NCBI GenBank assembly: GCA_010356995.1
Contig: ML996702.1
Location: forward strand, 67,552-131,551
DNA from: Trichodelitschia bisporula
Lineage: Eukaryota > Ascomycota > Dothideomycetes > Phaeotrichales > Phaeotrichaceae
Reading direction: 5' to 3'
Length of the DNA stretch: 64,000 nt
Below the pieces are notes generated by a model, which was given only the letters and a program-made list of their open reading frames with translations, was not told the origin of the DNA and did no database searches. Shown here in pieces: positions 1 through 11,456 of the stretch (positions are counted from its first letter, which is position 1; each line of letters begins with the position of its first letter). A program made the translations under genes and the position numbers.

Positions 1-1089
1 CCTTCGTCCGCCAACCTCACACCCCGTCCGAAAATAAGGCTGGCAGTGCTAACGGTGGCCACTCAGCGGGCTGCGGGGGATATCTGCGATCTGGGGCCGG
101 CAGGGTACCGGGTCTCGTCCGGCAGGGTACTAGGTTCGTCTGCGTTGGGCAGGTTGAAACGGGAGAGTGGAGGCGTGCTTGTAACCGGGTTTCCGGTCGA
201 GACGATGGAGGGGTGATGCTGGATCGGGCAGCACGAGCACGAGGGGCGAGGAGCGGTACGTAGCTATGCCGGACGGGATCGTGACACTGCGAGTCTGCCT
301 CCGGTCTAACGCTCGAGATTTCACCCTGCACTTCCTCACACACCGAGCTCCTCCACCCCACCGTGCCACAAACAGCTGTACTAGTAGACGTCCCTGGCTC
401 AGGCCTCAGCAGCCAAGAGCCGCACCCAAAATAGCCCCCCCCCCCCCCCCCCAAACCCCAGCCGGGCGCCGCGCCACAGTGGCGCCCCCCCGAGGCTGAG
501 CGGCGAACGATATCGAACGCTCCAGCCGCTGACTGCAGCTACAGCGCCAGCTCCAGCTACTGTGGTACAATCCTACGCTAGCAGCAGGAGCGGTACGTAC
601 CGACCCTTGGAGAGCTGAAGTCGTAACTAGTGCGCCGTTAGAACTGGAGCTGGTGAAGGATGCAAAGTGGGGGGGGGCGAATGTCTGGGCGGCCCCCACG
701 GCACGATATGCACGTGTTCAGGGCCTGGCTCTCGGGCCGGCAGGTTAGTTCTAGAAATTCTAGCTACGCGGTCCCGCGTCAGTCATCAGTCGGGCCGGTG
801 TGATGCACTAGCACGTATATCAGCAGGCACCAGTCGCAGGCAGACCTAGGCCGTGAAACAACACTCGAATTCCGATACAAAAGGTCATCCCGTATCGCAA
901 AACGCTGAATACCGGCGCGCTCCCGCCGCCAACGCCGTGTCCACCGCTCCGTTCCGCGAAGCCTCGTCATGCTCCTCCCCGCCGCCCGCCCGCCGAAAGT
1001 GTGCACAAAGCAGTAAGCAGAAAACGCAGCAGCGGAACAAAGGCGCCGCTTCCTCCGTACTCAAGAAAAGGCCAGAACGGGAGAAGAGA
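1..1089. other. Intergenic, no gene recognised
   Basis: I see no conserved protein on either strand. The stretch holds an 18-base C tract at 435-452 and a 9-base G tract at 669-677. The open frames here are short and of low-complexity composition. It lies downstream of the Mbp1-like gene, so part may be its 3' UTR. Confidence 0.6.
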
Positions 1090-3291
1090 CTATCCCTCCT
1101 CCATGACCGCCCTCTCCCGATGCTCCTCCTCCAACTGCCCCAGGATCTCATCCAACATGCTCTCAACATCATTCTCCTTAACCCCCATCGCCCCCCGAAT
1201 GAGCCGCTTATACTCCGCCTGTTTCTCGCCCAGCCCAGCGACACTCAAACTCCGTACAATATCACGGACGAGCCGTTGCCGCTCCCCTTGCACCTGCGCC
1301 AGCTTAAGCGCCAACTGCCGCGCATCAGCCGGTAGGTTGCCGACCCCATTAGCACCCTGTGCTTTCCCAATCAGCCCGCGCAAATCCTCGCGCTGCTCCA
1401 GCTCAAGCAGAGCCTCAGCCTCCTCTTCCAGACGCCTCAGCTCCGCCTCCTCGGCCTCGTCCTCCTCCGTCGGCCCGTACGCCATCTCGGTGTCGCCCGC
1501 CACATCGGCGAGCTGCCGCTTCAACGCCTCCATCTCGGCGATGCGCTTGCGCACCACGCGCTCTGCTTCTGCCTCTTCCTGCTCCTTCTCACCGTACTCG
1601 GCCTCGTACGCCGTTGCCAGATGCCGGAACTTGTCCATGATTGTCGGGGCAATGCGGGACATGAGCGACATTGCTGTCTGACTGTGGTACTGCGGCGGCG
1701 GGATCTGGATGGGTCCCGGAGTTGCTGCAGGCCCGCCTACCTCGCCGTTCACGCCCCGGAGATCAGGCGCAAAGGGTGATGATGACACATCGCGGCGGTT
1801 GGAGTTGTGGGCACGACGGCGCGCGTTGAGCTCGCGGATCAGATCGTCGGCTGTTTCGCCCACGGCATTGGGGACGTCGACTTGCACGTTGCGGCCAAGG
1901 AGGCTGCGGACGCATTTGCGCGCGCCATTACGAGCGGCAATCATGATGGCTGAGTCGCCGTTTTGGTCCTGCACGTTGAGCAGACGCGTGACCTCGTCTG
2001 GAATCCACGTCTCACTGAGTACATTGATCACGGTGTCGAGGTAGTAGCGCGCGGAGAGGTACTTGTTCTTCGAGGACGTGGTGGCGGCAATGTGGTGGAA
2101 GACAGTCGAGCCAAACCAGTCTGTGCGCACCACCGTCGGCGCGAGGATCCGCACCAGCTTGCCCATCGTTTGCTTGTCGTAGTTGTTGGTAAACATGACG
2201 GCGCGCATGAGGGGCGTTTCCAAGTTGTTGGACAGGCAGTCGATTCTCGCGCCGCGCGCGATGAGGTCTTTGACCACGTCGATGTCGCCCATGGCCGCGG
2301 CCCAGTGGAGAGCAGAGTTTCCCTTTTCGTCAATCGGACGGTCGAGATTCACACCAGCCGGCGGCTCCGGAGGGCAGGGGAAGCGGTCCTCGGACTCCAG
2401 AAGCATGAAATAGTCCAGCAGCTGGTCGGCCCATATTTGATGCTGCTGGTCCTGCAGTGACATCTGGTCCTGCTCGCGTTTGCGCTTCCGCGAGTTGTAC
2501 TGGCCGTAGTCGTCTTCTATTAAGCTTTCTGAGATTATGGTGATGTTGTCAGGGGTCTCGTCTTCTGCGTAATGGCCAACGCTCGCCGCATCATACTGGT
2601 CTTCGCTGATTTGGGATGCTGTGACTTCTCGGGTTAGCAAAGGCTCGATTGACAGCTAAAAGAGATACCCGGCACGGATAAAGAACAAGAGGAGGTACCG
2701 GTTGGGACAACAACAGCTGCTGCGCGAGTGTCGATACTTGGATTCTTCTTATTGGTAGGCATGGCGAGCCGTCTTTGGGCCGCAGTCTGGCGAGCCGCGC
2801 GGGGACGGCTGGATGCGGCAGTGGCATGTTTCGGGGCAGGCGGTGGGCTATGCTCTCCAGGGACGAAGTCAAAAATGGGCAAAAGCTTTTCCAGAACGCC
2901 GTTGCGCTCAGCGAGAGCGCGGCCATCGTGAAGTGGAATCCAAGTGCCTTGAAAAAGTCAGCGCTCATGTCACGCAACCTTCCGCTTCTGGACAGTACAC
3001 GCCTTGATATTTGCCATAGCCTCCCTGAACCTTCTCGTGGACGCCCTTTTGTACTTCACGCTCCAAGATGCGCGTACGCGCAGGCTTGTCATAGGCGGCG
3101 GCTTTGAGGATGTGCGTCGCATTTATCCAGTCGTCGGCGCGGCGGCGCATAATCTGCACGCCAGGGCCGGCATTGTACTCGTAGACAGGAACGTTGCTGT
3201 AACAGGCCTGATAGATGCGATTGTTGGCGGCCATGGCAGGTTGCGACATCAAAGCGGGGGGGGCAGTATGTGTTGATAAGGTAAGGTGCAT
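1090..3291 (-). CDS. mbp1: Mbp1/Res-type APSES transcription factor with ankyrin repeats (MBF DNA-binding subunit)
   Basis: DNA-binding subunit of the G1/S factor MBF, acting in the nucleus on MCB-type elements (family knowledge). Exon 1 (3291-3003) carries the APSES/KilA-N core, with VYEYNAGPGVQIMRRRADDW, WINATHILKAA and GGYGKYQG. Exon 2 (2947-2699) continues with WIPLHDGRALAER and PIFDFVPGEHSPPP. Exon 3 (2618-1090) holds ankyrin repeats from about residue 275 (NSALHWAAAMGDIDVV) to about 440, then a Glu/Arg-rich coiled coil near 520-600. The spliced product is about 688 residues. Intron 1 (3002-2948) reads as GC-AG; the exon 3 acceptor has in-frame alternatives, and 2618 is my choice because CTAAC lies just upstream. 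A later Met in exon 1 could be the true start. It is divergent from NDUFB7 with a 276-bp spacer. Within the Mbp1/Swi4 group the ankyrin plus APSES layout is clear; exact orthology is likely but not proven. Confidence 0.93.
2948..3002 (-). other. Inferred GC-AG intron in the APSES domain
   Basis: The conserved APSES peptide YQGTW can only be rebuilt by joining CAAG (ending 3003) to GCACTTGG (starting 2947). The removed 55 nt begin GCGTGT and end TTTTTCAAG, with a GCTGAC branch-like site. CAAGGC flanks both edges, so the junction can slide, but no position gives a GT donor with an AG acceptor in frame. Confidence 0.7.
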
Positions 3292-3567
3292 CCAACTGTC
3301 GAGGGGGGTAGGCGTGTAGGGAGGGCGTGTGTGGAGGAATGAGAGCGTGCGGCACGACTGCAGGTGACGCGACGCGATGAGAGTTCCTCACGTGACTTGA
3401 ATTGAGTTCCTCTTGTTTGATGCCTTAGCAGCTTCCGGGTGTTCCCAGGCACCAATTGAAGCACCGACACCCGAAGCCCGTGCATCGGTCGTGAACCTCC
3501 ACCGCAAGCCGGGACAGCTCGACAACCGCACTTCTACCTCTAGCTGTCGACAACCACTCCCCTTCCC

Positions 3568-3984
3568 ATGACGCTCGTCGAAACGATCAAGGAGGCCGTG
3601 GGCCTCGGCCACGGCGAGCCCTCCGCCTCTGGACGTAAGTCCTCTCTCCTTCCTACACGCTCTACTTTGTAGCTCTAACGCAATTGCATATCAGCGGCCA
3701 CCCGTAAGCAAATGGCGGATGCGAACCTGCCTCTGCAGTACCGCGATAGCTGCGCACATCTTCTCATCCCATTGAATAAGTGCCGCGTCAAGGAGTACTA
3801 CCTCCCATGGAAGTGCGAGGTACGAAAACCAACATCGCGCATAACTCATCGTATTCCGGATCGCTAAGCCATTGCGTTATAGGATGAGCGTCATAGCTAC
3901 GAGAAGTGCCAGTATGATGAATTCAAGAGGCGGGTCGCCAAGATGGAGGAGTTGAGGGCTGCCCGTGCGGAGCAGAGCAAATAA
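3568..3984 (+). CDS. NDUFB7: NADH:ubiquinone oxidoreductase subunit NDUFB7 (B18)
   Basis: Accessory subunit of mitochondrial complex I, on the intermembrane-space side. Three exons (3568-3634, 3695-3819, 3883-3984) give 97 residues. The twin CX9C signature is intact: CAHLLIPLNKC in exon 2, then a second pair whose first Cys ends exon 2 and whose last is in exon 3 (CEDERHSYEKC). These cysteines form the two disulfides of a Mia40-type hairpin in the family. YREWCAH-like spacing and the basic C-terminus (KRRVAKMEELRAARAEQSK) match B18 proteins. Donors GTAAGT and GTACGA are ordinary. The gene is divergent from the Mbp1-like gene. Its length is normal for fungi. Confidence 0.94.
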
Positions 3985-4467
3985 ATGTCGAAGGGACATT
4001 GAGCACCACCTTTCCAGTATTCTCGTGCTTGTGGCTACCTGCGTGATTACGGTTGACTTTACCCCCCGGATCAACCATGACTACGTCACTGTGCAGACAA
4101 AGAGCGGGCTTTAGGGATATTCAGCATGTCATGTCACATACTCGCCTAGAGACAACTCTAGAAACGCGCCGCTTCGCATCCCAGATATTCCAGTCGGTAG
4201 CATGCACTCTTGTATGGTCCTTCGGATCCCCAAAATTGACCTGTGAAGTCATCTGATCATTGCTCTATCAGACCCGGGCTCAGCAGACAAACCGGACATG
4301 CTGTTTACATCGTATGAATGATGAAATGATGTCGCTATTAACGCTTCAATGATTTATCTACCCTCTCTCTCCCAGACTTTGCTAAATTCAAGTAAATGTA
4401 AGGATGAAAACAGTTCCCGAAGCGCCACACATCCCGGATCCATCACATGTGAAGTGATACCGCAACA
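3985..4467. other. Intergenic between convergent genes
   Basis: It lies between the 3' ends of NDUFB7 (+) and the OGFr-domain gene (-). I see no gene. It is more AT-rich than the flanks, as expected for 3' UTRs and spacer. Confidence 0.6.
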
Positions 4468-5592
4468 TCAGTCTGAATCGTCCAGAGCAGGATCACTAAA
4501 GAGCTTGTTCAGCTGCTCTGCATAACGTCTTCCGGCATTCAGTCCGATATGTGGGGAGTGAGGGGTTTCGGCGTGGTCAATGCCGTGATCTTTGGCAGCT
4601 GCAGAATCGCTCCCGGAGCCTTGGTCGACGTCCTTAGCAGTAGAAACATCCTTTTCCTTCTCGTTGCCCGGGGATTCAACACCAGTGTCGTCGCTCACGT
4701 CGTCAACCTTCGGAGGGGACGGACTCGGTCGCTTTCCGGGCGCCGAGATGCTGTCTATTGGGTTGCCATCCTCCGCAGTATCTTGGGCAACGTCCACCTC
4801 CGCACCCGCCTCCGCAAGCTCCCCAGAAATCTCCGCACCGCTGGCATCGTCGCTAGCGTCATCTTCAGTCATCTCATAGTCGACTCCCGCGTCAGTGGCA
4901 TCGTCACTGATCGAACCTTCCGCGACGCCCTCATCGCCCCTCTCCACAGATTCCTCCTCCTCGGCCGCACTCTCCTCATCCACAACACCCTCTTCATTGA
5001 ACTGCGCCAACCATCTCGCCCTCGGGCGACCCCTATCATCCGGCGCATACTGAAGCGGTCTCGTGGCCGCAGCCTCCCAGTACTCAATACTCGTCCTGCC
5101 AAAGCGGGGATCCTCGTCTGGCGGATGGTTCAAAAACTCCCAGAACCCCTGCGCGAACCTTCCCAGCCCGAGGATACGCAAGCAGCGCAAAATCCGCGTA
5201 ATGCGCAGGTGATTATGATCAAACCTCCTAACCCAGATCCAACGTCTTTCCTGCCAGCCCGGGCCGGTCGTCACACAACACTCCCCCTCCTCATCCTCAA
5301 TCGCCAGGCCGAAGAAGTCAATCATCCGCAAAAAGGCCAGGCGTAAGTTGCCCCGCAGCGCGGCGCCCGTGGCGTCATCTGCGCGGAAAGCGGCGACGAT
5401 GTCGGGCGTGAGGCGGGGCGCGGAGACAAAGCCCGAGGGCTCGGGGAGCGGGAATAGGATCTGGATGTAGTCGTGGAAGTGTTCCAGTTCGTTGTCTGTA
5501 AAGTTGAGGATGTCGGTGAGAGACCGGCCGTACCAGTCACGTTCACCGATTGAGGGGTCGAAGAAGCGGGTGATCCAGGGTTGGTCGGCCAT
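4468..5592 (-). CDS. OGFr-domain protein (opioid growth factor receptor conserved region)
   Basis: Single exon, 374 residues. Residues about 1-165 match the OGFr conserved region (Pfam OGFr_N): FFDPSIGERDWYGRSLTDIL is followed by FTDNELEHFHDYIQILFPLP and, further on, RMIDFFGL and NHLRITRILRCLRILGLG. From about residue 205 the protein is a long acidic, Ser-rich and probably disordered tail. In animals the domain is named for a perinuclear receptor; fungal members have no established function, so no role is assigned. The start is the first Met of the conserved block (MADQPWITRFF). The spacing to Fzo1 is 580 bp and both genes are on the minus strand. Confidence 0.88.
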   Translation of the reverse strand: MADQPWITRFFDPSIGERDWYGRSLTDILNFTDNELEHFHDYIQILFPLPEPSGFVSAPRLTPDIVAAFRADDATGAALRGNLRLAFLRMIDFFGLAIEDEEGECCVTTGPGWQERRWIWVRRFDHNHLRITRILRCLRILGLGRFAQGFWEFLNHPPDEDPRFGRTSIEYWEAAATRPLQYAPDDRGRPRARWLAQFNEEGVVDEESAAEEEESVERGDEGVAEGSISDDATDAGVDYEMTEDDASDDASGAEISGELAEAGAEVDVAQDTAEDGNPIDSISAPGKRPSPSPPKVDDVSDDTGVESPGNEKEKDVSTAKDVDQGSGSDSAAAKDHGIDHAETPHSPHIGLNAGRRYAEQLNKLFSDPALDDSD

Positions 5593-6171
5593 GGTGGTTG
5601 GTTGGTAAGAATGTAACGACCGGGAAATTTTTATTGATGATGGAGAATGGCGAGTTTAGTGAAGTGAGATCAAACAGTGATTTTGTTCGGGCTGTGTTAT
5701 GGAACTGGCTTCGGTGGTCGGGGCTGTGCGAGTATTTGTAGGCGGGGTCAACAGAAAGTTGGGTGTTGTTGCCTTGTGTCAGTGTGCTTCTTCTGGAAAG
5801 AGTGTTTGCGATATGGCAATTGCCCCAGACGTCCTTGCCAAATGATATGTGCCTTTGGCAGTTTACACCTCGACACGCAGTTAGTCAGGTTCGATGCTTA
5901 TTATGCGGTATGTGACAATTGATAAGGCACGGAGACAACTTAGTTCTTCAAGCCGTAATCGATGCTCGTTTCCCATTTTGGAGCCTCCTAGCAGACCCAG
6001 TAGACGCCCAGTTACGACATACAGAGCATAGGCCAAAGGCATCAGAAAGAATTTGTATCTACGTCAGCACGAAAGAAGAGAAGCCTAGGAAACAGAGCAT
6101 GTACATCGGAATCGCGCCACCACCCCCCTAACAGCGCCCAAAACACCATACACCCGCTCAACAACCCACAC
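5593..6171. other. Intergenic
   Basis: This is the promoter side of the OGFr-domain gene and the 3' side of Fzo1. I see no conserved ORF or RNA gene. Confidence 0.6.
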
Positions 6172-8936
6172 CTAGGAATCAAACCCCGCCGCCACCCCCG
6201 GCGCCGGCCCCTCCAGATCCACACGCTCAACGTTCGACCGAATCATGCCCGCCTTCTGCACCAAATTCGAGAAGTACTTGTGTGCCATCTCGGACTCGCC
6301 GCGCAGCTTGCTCGTGTCCTCCTTCTTGGTCTGCAGCTGCTCGATGTTGCGCTTCAGTCCCACGCGAAGGTTATCAGCTGGGTACTTAAGCGCGCGGCGG
6401 ACTTCGGAGCTGATGCGCGATGCGTTGGCGTGCGTGTAGTCGATGGCCGCGAGCTGTGCGTAGAGCTTATTGCTCAGTCGGCGGGGGAGGGACTGCGGGA
6501 TGGAGGTTATAGCGTAGGAGACGCCCAGTGCAACTAAAGTCGTTAGAAAGCAGGAATCAAAAACATGGACTGCTTACCCGTAGCGATGATGCCCGGAATG
6601 ATGAGCCGCCGCAGGTTATTAGATCCCAGGATCTTAGCAGCCCCCAGCGCGCCATCGACCCAACCCATGCCACCAACAAGCCGACCGCCAACAACACTGG
6701 CGACTGTGAGCGCCATACCCGTACCAGCGACCTTCTCCTGCCGCTCCCACAGGCTGGCGAAGTCGAAGAAGTCAGAGAACTCGACTTCGACATCGACCTG
6801 GCGGGCTAGCATGTCGCGCTTGCGCCGGAACATGTTCTCAGGCCGGAAGGAAACATCCGGGAAGCCGTTGCCCAGATGTAACACGCCCAGGTTCTTGATC
6901 ATGTTAACACCGGCAACGGTTTGCTGCCGCGCGTGCTCTTCGCATGCGCCCACAGTATCGGCGATGGTCTGCAGCATGGCGTACTTGAGGTCTTCGGCGT
7001 ACTGGAACGCACTCAACGCACCCGGATATTCGATGCCAAAATCCGTCTCGGCCATGCGCGTGACGGAAGTGTTCAGCGCATCACGGGTATGGGTGTAAAC
7101 ACCGGAAACATTCTGCTCAATAGCCTGATCGGTATCCTTATCGGCATTGTCCGTCGCCTTCTTGCTCTGCTCAAGCTGCGGCAAAAGGTCCTCAAGCTCT
7201 TGTGTAACGCGGTCGAGCTCCGACCGAGCTATGTCACGGTTGATAGTCGCAAGGCTGTCGACATCACTGAGAAGGTTCATGAGGTATGTCTTCGCAGGGG
7301 CCAGTTTGGACTGGGCGCGCTTTTCGAGGACGAACCGGCGGAGAGAGGCCTCAAGCTCCGCAAAGTCCCGAATCTTTTCCTTCTCTTTGCCCTTGCCCGA
7401 AGGACCATCGTCGCCATCATCATCCGGAGGCCCGCCAGATGCGGACCCGGAGCCGCCACTGCTGACAATGTGGCCAGGCGGCGCAGTAGGGATGGCATTG
7501 CTGGAAACAAAGTGAACGAGCTCACTGTTCTCCTTGAAGGTTGCCGGGCTGAGTTTGGCCACCTGCTTCAGGATCATATCCTGGCATCGGTTCTTGTCCC
7601 TGATATTGTCAAAGGCATTGACAACGATGAACATATACGACTTTTCACGCGCGGCATTGAAAACAAATTCCTTTGCCGACTCCGTAAAGTGGTTGGCTGC
7701 GGAAACGACAAACACAACGACGTCGATCTCTTCCTGCTTGGCGAAATTGGCAGTCGTGATGACGGAATCCTTGTTGAGGCCAGGAGCGTCGATGAGGGCA
7801 ATGTCAACGACGCCATTGTTGAGCAACGATTCGTCCACAGATCGGATATCCTTGATGTAAATCTTGCACTGTGCCCAGTGCTCGTTGTCGATGACGATGT
7901 TTTCGAGGTCCTTCAGTTCGAACACCCGGTAAGTACGCTCGTCATCGCGGCGGTATTTCTGACCAATGGGGACTGCGTGAACTTCTTCAATACCTCCATT
8001 CTCCCGCACATCCAGAACCTCGCAGAAGATGCTCGTGCACGGCTGCTGGTCCTCTGGCAGAACTTTGCGCCGCAAGAGAGCATTGCAAAATGTCGACTTT
8101 CCGGCATTGAGATCTCCGGTAACCAGAACCTTGCTGGAAGTGTCGTCTATGCGCTCCCGCAGTGCAAAGAGATGTTGTACGCTCTTTTGGATCTGCCCAT
8201 CCAGCAGGGCCGCGACCGAGCTCTTTTCCAGCGAGTGTACGAGCTCCGTCTGCCGTAGGCTGCCCATCTTCAAGTCGATCTTCAAGATAGAAAAATCCTG
8301 TGCGAGCTGAGGAGTAACGAGCCTAGGCTCCGCACCTGGACGGCGCGCAGCAGCCGAGCTAGATTCCGCCGAAGGGCTTGCGTCGCGCAGTGTTGTGTCG
8401 GCTCGCCGAATAGGTGAAGGACGATCCGAGAAAGCAGACTGGAAGCCATGTTGGAGAGAGGTTTGTGCATGCTGGAGGGTAGGGCGCTCGGAAGGCCCAC
8501 TGTCAGAGCGCTGAACGGAGGGGTAGTGCGCAGGCCAGATGGTGTTCATCTTCTGAAACTCCTTCAGTGCATCGACCATCGACCCTATGGCGCGGCCCAG
8601 AGAGTTCTTGTTCTGATTGTAGTAGAGCTGGTGGATATGGCTTGCCATCACCCGTCGCTCTCCATCCCCGGCGGCGGCGTGATGCACAGGTGTTGGCCGG
8701 TCTGCTTCGACTCCGTGATGCCACCCGCGGTTCAAGCTCTCTCCGTCCGCAATGCTACCTCCATAGCCGGAATCGCTATCAAGCAGGGCCGCCAGGCGAT
8801 CTGCGTGTTCCGATGTCGAACCCGTGCCAACCGTCAAGTATCCAGGCCGGGCTGGCGGGGCACCGCTGTGGCCATCGGGGAACGAGGAGCCCTCGGAGGG
8901 GCTGCGCGAGCTCTCGGGTTGCTTTCCTGGGTTCAT
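6172..8936 (-). CDS. FZO1: Mitofusin Fzo1, mitochondrial outer-membrane fusion GTPase
   Basis: Dynamin-family GTPase that drives outer mitochondrial membrane fusion. Two exons (8936-6578, 6533-6172) give 906 residues. The G1 P-loop TGDLNAGKSTFCNAL lies near residue 275; G2 is PCTSIFCEV; G3 is LIDAPGLNKDS near 384; the G4-like VVNAFDN is near 440, where mitofusins lack a classic NKxD. Residues 1-230 are a variable Ser/Pro-rich extension. The conserved block FFDFASLWERQEKVAGTGMA precedes two membrane segments around residues 740-800, the second spanning the splice junction. A heptad-rich C-terminal helix (LKRNIEQLQTKKEDTSKLR) follows in exon 2. The donor is GTAAGC, with CTAAC before the acceptor. 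Yeast Fzo1 is slightly shorter (855 residues). Confidence 0.96.
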
Positions 8937-9585
8937 TGTAGGCGAACAGTCGATGGTGGTTGTAAGTGCCGAGATTGCATAGCGTGAGTTGAAGGTTTAG
9001 GTTGACTTGTAGGCGGGGCGATTATTGGGCCGACAATGATGTCTGAATTGTCGGAGTGGGATGACGAAGGGCGGGCACGGGTTTTTCCAGTCGTGAGAAA
9101 GCCGCGCGGGTGGCGTTTCTCGCCTTGGTAAATTTGCCGCTTCAGTTGGGAGTGGGTGCCTGAGGCAACAAGTAATGACTAAGCATTCACAAGTTTATTG
9201 CAACACCTTCTCCCATTCCAGACGCTCACACAAAGTCGTTCTCGGCTGGTGCAGTTTTATCTTCTGAATAGGGAACAGATACCAGGTGCTGGATGCAGCT
9301 CTTTCGTCCTTTGCTGAATCTCAGTAGAGTAACACTTGGAACTGATCCTTTGGAACTGGCCTTCAGACGTGTTGCATATCAGCTCATACCACAGAAAAGC
9401 TTTGGATTTGGTTGGGTTACAGCTGCTCCTTTGGAATATGTATGGGAAGAAGATCACTATGCGCAGGAAGCAGCTTCATGCTCATTGACGTTCATCGACC
9501 GTCACATGAAGTTCAGGTGAAATCGGCCTCGTTTCTTCTTCCCCGACCCATGACCCAGTCACAACAGCAACAGTACACCATTAGG
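8937..9585. other. Intergenic
   Basis: It contains the Fzo1 promoter side and the downstream region of the RhoGAP gene. No coding or RNA feature is recognised. Confidence 0.6.
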
Positions 9586-10914
9586 CTATCCGTGTACCGC
9601 AAACCCATTATCTGTGCTACAGGACACCCAGCCCGCAGCCTCCCTACCCACAGCCCTCTCCTTCAGCTCCTTCACCACACTAGGCCACACGCGAATGAGA
9701 CCTTCGATTACGCCTGCGGCAAGCTTCGTTCTCTTCACACTGTCGCCCAGATCACGACTCTGATTCGACGGCTCTGTCCTCGGGCACTGTATATCCCCCA
9801 GCCTGGAGTTCCTTCTCTTTGGAGTAACAGGACCAATGTTACGACCGAGTACGCGCGACGTCATGGTGCTGCGTCGCCGGGAGCGGATGTCAGGCTCATC
9901 ATAGCCCTCGATTGAGATCAAATCCGCCATATCTCCTAGCAGAATCGGTGCAAATACTACTCCCAGGGCACGGGCCGACATGCGCTCTGCACCGGGAATC
10001 ATCACGGCTCCGAGTTCTGGCGCTGAAGACGAGTGGGGACAACTGTTCACGGGCGAGCTCGCAGCAGGCGATTTGAGGAGAACGCGCGATCGAAGTGTTC
10101 GGAGATCGCCGGATCGGGTAGGAGTGTCGCTAGGGGTGGAGAAGGAACTGTCTGCTTCCAGTAGGGCAAGCAAGCCGAATACACTGAAGATCAGGTTGCG
10201 GCGCTGCGGACACTCAATGCTGCACAGTATCCTCGCGATGAGCCGCGCGTTAAGCCTCTCTTCGCTCACTGGTGTGCTAGACCGTGGTGACATTCCGAGT
10301 CCGCGGCACTTGAACTCGAAGTCTCTGCTCTTCTTCCTCGGGGAGCCTTGCTGCTCAGGGGCCGGTATGGGGAGTAGAACGTGGCGCAAGCTCTCAAAGA
10401 TGTCAACTGACCCGAGTATTCCACCGTCGAGATCGTTCAGGAACTGTTTAAACGTTGAGGAAACGTCGTGGATTGTGTAAGGGATCTGAGCCTGGCTAGG
10501 AAGGCAAGCCAGGCGCACCGTAGACTCGATCTCGTCCGGTGAGGCAATGGCGTATTCATCAAAATACACGTGTGATGCGAAGTGCTCGCGCAATGCGATC
10601 ACTGTCTTCTGCTGGCCCGGTATCCGAAATAGCCCTTGTACATCGCCCCCTGAGATCGCATTAGCATTGCGATACAATCACCATGATGCCTTACCATAAT
10701 CTGCCAGGAACTGCGCCGTGGCTGCAAAGCGCGTGGGAATCACCAGCTCAGTCACAGTGTACTCGTCCGGGAGTGTAAGCGTCGATACGCCGCCCAGGCG
10801 TGCAAGTTCATGAATGTCCCCGTAATTCTGAACAGCTTGCTCATATGGTTTAACGAAGAAGCGCGCGAATAGACCCCGCGGGCCTCTGTTGCGCATAATG
10901 GGTAGGCTAGGCAT
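9586..10914 (-). CDS. RhoGAP-domain protein
   Basis: Predicted GTPase-activating protein for a Rho-family GTPase. Two exons (10914-10695, 10649-9586) give 427 residues. The RhoGAP domain spans about residues 55-290: the arginine-finger motif GLFRIPG has Arg82, just after the splice junction; STFKQFLNDLDGGIL sits where family members usually have a K-x-FLRxLPEPL element; RMSARALGVVFAPILLGD matches the late VFxP-LL helix. The weak LPEPL-like element and lack of the usual Asn before VFAP make this a divergent GAP. The C-terminus is Arg/Ser-rich with no other domain seen. The start (MPSLPIMRNRGPRG) is the last in-frame Met before the domain. Its Rho target cannot be read from sequence. Confidence 0.87.
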
Positions 10915-11456
10915 TTCAAAGACAAAAGGGAGCGTGCTTGACACCGACGCAGTTAAGTCCAACGACAGAGCATCATACAAAAGACGTGAGTATTGACCAT
11001 AGCGTTGGGGGCAATAGAGAAGAAGATTCAAACACACAAGCGAGAGATGGGAAATGCAAGAAGGAGAATATGGCCTGAGAGTGGAAAGGAGAATGACGCG
11101 TTTGCTAATACCTCTGCTTCGGGGAGCGGCGGTCGCTCCAGTAACTGATGTGTTTGGGTAGATAATAGGAAGGCACGACCGACCGACGAGGCTGTGTGAG
11201 GGACGGGTGGGGGAAGGAAAGAGGCAGGAATTTAGGTTGTAAACGTTGCTGCTGTGCGCCCACAAGATGATAAGACGAAACGCGCCGGACAAGAGAGACG
11301 AGCACAACAGATATGAGATCAGCTGAAGAGGTCAGGTAAACATATCCCAATAAACCGTGTCCCATTGCAAAGCATCGCCACTAAGCAGCCGTTCACCGTC
11401 CCAAGTCTATCATTCATCAGTCCAATGCCCTCACTGTCGCCACTACCATTTCCTCT
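10915..11456. other. Intergenic
   Basis: It lies between the RhoGAP start and the SNF4 stop, both on the minus strand. Pyrimidine-rich patches are present on the minus strand, as in fungal leaders. No gene is seen. Confidence 0.55.

Noticed and set aside
4549-5346. 265-codon plus-strand ORF over the OGFr-domain gene
   Set aside because: The opposite strand encodes a recognisable conserved domain; this frame is a shadow.
6921-8258. 445-codon plus-strand ORF antisense to Fzo1
   Set aside because: It mirrors a strongly conserved GTPase in the opposite frame; the translation has no domain and arises from codon bias of the real gene.
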